Positions 51,581 to 52,594 of a stretch of 52,594 nucleotides of DNA are shown piece after piece; the first letter of the stretch is position 1, and every line of letters begins with the position of its first letter. The stretch spans positions 1-52,594 of the forward strand of contig JAFLSX010000010.1 in assembly GCA_022510705.1 (NCBI GenBank), given 5' to 3'. The notes beneath the pieces are model-generated. The model worked only from the letters and a program-made list of their open reading frames with translations, did no database searches and was not told the DNA's origin. The stretch comes from Lachnospiraceae bacterium. Lineage in GTDB: Bacteria; Bacillota; Clostridia; Lachnospirales; Lachnospiraceae. The translations under genes and the position numbers were made by a program.

Positions 51581-51605
51581 ATGTGTTAAGTATATCATTA
51601 CAAAC

Positions 51606-51637
51606 AAAATGGCACAGAAAAATTTCCATGCCATTTT
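51606..51637 (-). terminator. tpiA terminator
   Basis: Arms AAAATGGCA and TGCCATTTT (nine pairs) enclose a 14-base loop. It lies 28 bases after the tpiA stop. The downstream tract on the minus strand (TTTTGTTTG) is modest. Confidence 0.8.
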
Positions 51638-51665
51638 TATCTGATATTTCTTTTCAGTTCAGTTA

Positions 51666-52415
51666 TTACTTATAGTTGACGATCTTTCCGAAGTCCTCTT
51701 TCAAAGAAGCGCCGCCTACCAGACCGCCGTCAATATCAGCCTGTGCAAACAACTCGGGGGCGCTGGAAGCGGATACGGAACCGCCGTACTGAATCCGGAT
51801 TGCCTCTGCAACCGCATTGCCGTAAAGCTCTCCGATGCAGGCACGGATTGCCGCACATACCTCCTGCGCCTGCTCGGTGGTTGCTACCTTGCCGGTGCCG
51901 ATTGCCCAGATAGGCTCATATGCGATCACAGCTGTCTTGGCCTGATCTGCCGTTACATTCAGGAATGCAATCTTAATCTGCTGGCGAATCCAATCGATGG
52001 TGATGCCCTGCTCTCTCTGGGTCAGAGACTCACCGCAGCAGATGATGGGCGTCAGGTTGTGCTCAAAAGCCTTTAAAACCTTTTTATTTACGGTTTCATC
52101 GGTTTCTGCAAAGTACTCTCTTCTTTCGGAGTGTCCAATGATAACATACTTTACGCCTGCATCCACCAGCATGGCGGGAGAAATTTCACCGGTGAAAGCA
52201 CCCTTCTCCTCAAAGTACATATTTTCCGCACCAATCTCAATATTGGTTCCCTTTGCAGCTTCTATCGCAGGAATAATATCGATAGCCGGAACGCAGAATA
52301 CTACATCCGCATCCTGTGTTACTACCAGGGGTTTCAATTTTTCAATCAATGCAACGGCTTCACTGGGTGTCATGTTCATTTTCCAGTTGCCGGCAATAAT
52401 CTTTCTTCTTGCCAT
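51666..52415 (-). CDS. tpiA: Triosephosphate isomerase
   Basis: A 249-residue TIM-barrel enzyme that interconverts dihydroxyacetone phosphate and glyceraldehyde 3-phosphate. Catalytic Lys12 (GNWKMN), His95 (IIGHSERRE), Glu167 ([11 protein letters not shown]), and the phosphate-binding GGS at 211-213 are all present. AGAGGA precedes the ATG. In Firmicutes it usually follows gap and pgk, which fits the possible gene end upstream. No good promoter is seen in the 132 bases before it. Confidence 0.98.
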   Translation of the reverse strand: MARRKIIAGNWKMNMTPSEAVALIEKLKPLVVTQDADVVFCVPAIDIIPAIEAAKGTNIEIGAENMYFEEKGAFTGEISPAMLVDAGVKYVIIGHSERREYFAETDETVNKKVLKAFEHNLTPIICCGESLTQREQGITIDWIRQQIKIAFLNVTADQAKTAVIAYEPIWAIGTGKVATTEQAQEVCAAIRACIGELYGNAVAEAIRIQYGGSVSASSAPELFAQADIDGGLVGGASLKEDFGKIVNYK

Positions 52416-52492
52416 TTATTTTTCCTCTTTTCTTTTTCTTTCTTATGACATGCATCTTACAAAATGTGTTTTCGGCACGCTCTCGCTCCGAA

Positions 52493-52545
52493 AAAACGCA
52501 ACGGTACTAATGCTTTATAATACAAAGCATTAGTGCCGGCGTTTT
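52493..52545 (-). terminator. Terminator upstream of tpiA
   Basis: A long hairpin: eleven perfect pairs (ACTAATGCTTT, 52506-52516, with 52524-52534) extended by outer arms AAAACGC (52493-52499) and GCGTTTT (52539-52545), then six T on the minus strand. A second short hairpin, TTTTCGG/CCGAAAA (52469-52475 with 52488-52494), overlaps its T tract. Confidence 0.8.
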
Positions 52546-52547
52546 AC

Positions 52548-52594
52548 TTATCGTCTGCTGCTGCAACGCACGGCGTTGCTACTTGCAAACACGT
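52548..52594 (-). CDS. Possible 3' end of an upstream gene, perhaps phosphoglycerate kinase
   Basis: The last frame before the terminator reads ...ATPCVAAADDK and then TAA, two bases before the hairpin. Pgk often ends in a similar Ala/Asp/Lys tail and commonly precedes tpiA, but 15 codons are too few to decide. The fragment also contains a perfect palindrome that could instead be part of an intergenic repeat. Confidence 0.3.
   Translation of the reverse strand, partial: VFASSNAVRCSSRR
52563..52579. repeat. Perfect short palindrome at the right edge
   Basis: GCAACGC-ACG-GCGTTGC has seven-base arms. The final bases (GCAAACACGT) could begin another palindrome that continues outside the window. 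Confidence 0.45.

Noticed and set aside
382-52594. CRISPR arrays, insertion sequences, prophage genes, tRNA or rRNA genes
   Set aside because: None seen. The short tandem repeats have no spacers, and every sizeable frame fits flagellar, pilus, or housekeeping genes.

Overview
The window is a chromosomal segment of a motile Gram-positive anaerobe, most like the Lachnospiraceae (Clostridia). The reasons are a flagellar operon in Bacillus/Clostridium order, FliY in place of FliN, FlbD and MotAB inside the operon, CodY next to it, and pilus genes without an outer-membrane secretin. I cannot name the genus. Every gene lies on the minus strand, so the window reads from right to left.

Right end (52594 to about 51600): a possible 3' end of another gene (perhaps pgk), a terminator, and triosephosphate isomerase (tpiA). 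Next (51580 to 38850) is a type IV pilus locus in two transcription units. The first is a pilB-type assembly ATPase behind an exact consensus sigma-A promoter and closed by its own terminator. The second has its own promoter and runs pilC, two tandem major-pilin genes, prepilin peptidase, a fused PilM-PilN protein, PilO, and four minor pilins (PilV/GspI-, PilX/GspK-, GspH- and PilW/GspJ-like), ending at a strong terminator. No retraction ATPase (PilT) is present.

The middle (38741 to 35650) holds topA and codY, each with a recognisable promoter. CodY-box-like sites lie upstream of codY and upstream of the flagellar operon.

From 35534 to 382 runs one dense fla/che operon of about 40 genes: flgB-flgC-fliE-F-G-H-I-J, ylxF/motE-like, fliK, flgD, a flagellar operon protein, flgE, flbD, motA-motB, fliL-fliM-fliY-cheY, fliO-P-Q-R-flhB-flhA-flhF-flhG, a PilZ gene, cheB-A-W-C-D, a small membrane protein, sigD, fapA, and three poorly known genes. 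A terminator closes it, and rpsB follows. The order topA-codY-fla/che-sigD-(swrB position)-rpsB parallels Bacillus subtilis. The 281-residue protein between sigD and rpsB looks like a counterpart of SwrB.

Together the window encodes two surface motility/adhesion machines under shared logic. CodY may tie them to nutrient and GTP status. Two predicted cyclic-di-GMP receptors, a PilZ/YcgR protein in the flagellar operon and an MshEN-type N-terminus on the pilus ATPase, would let one second messenger act on both. A possible sigma-D promoter before fliK would give sigD positive feedback inside its own operon. There is no gene-free stretch longer than 300 bases. Flagellin, fliD, fliS, flgM, cheR and chemoreceptors are not in the window.
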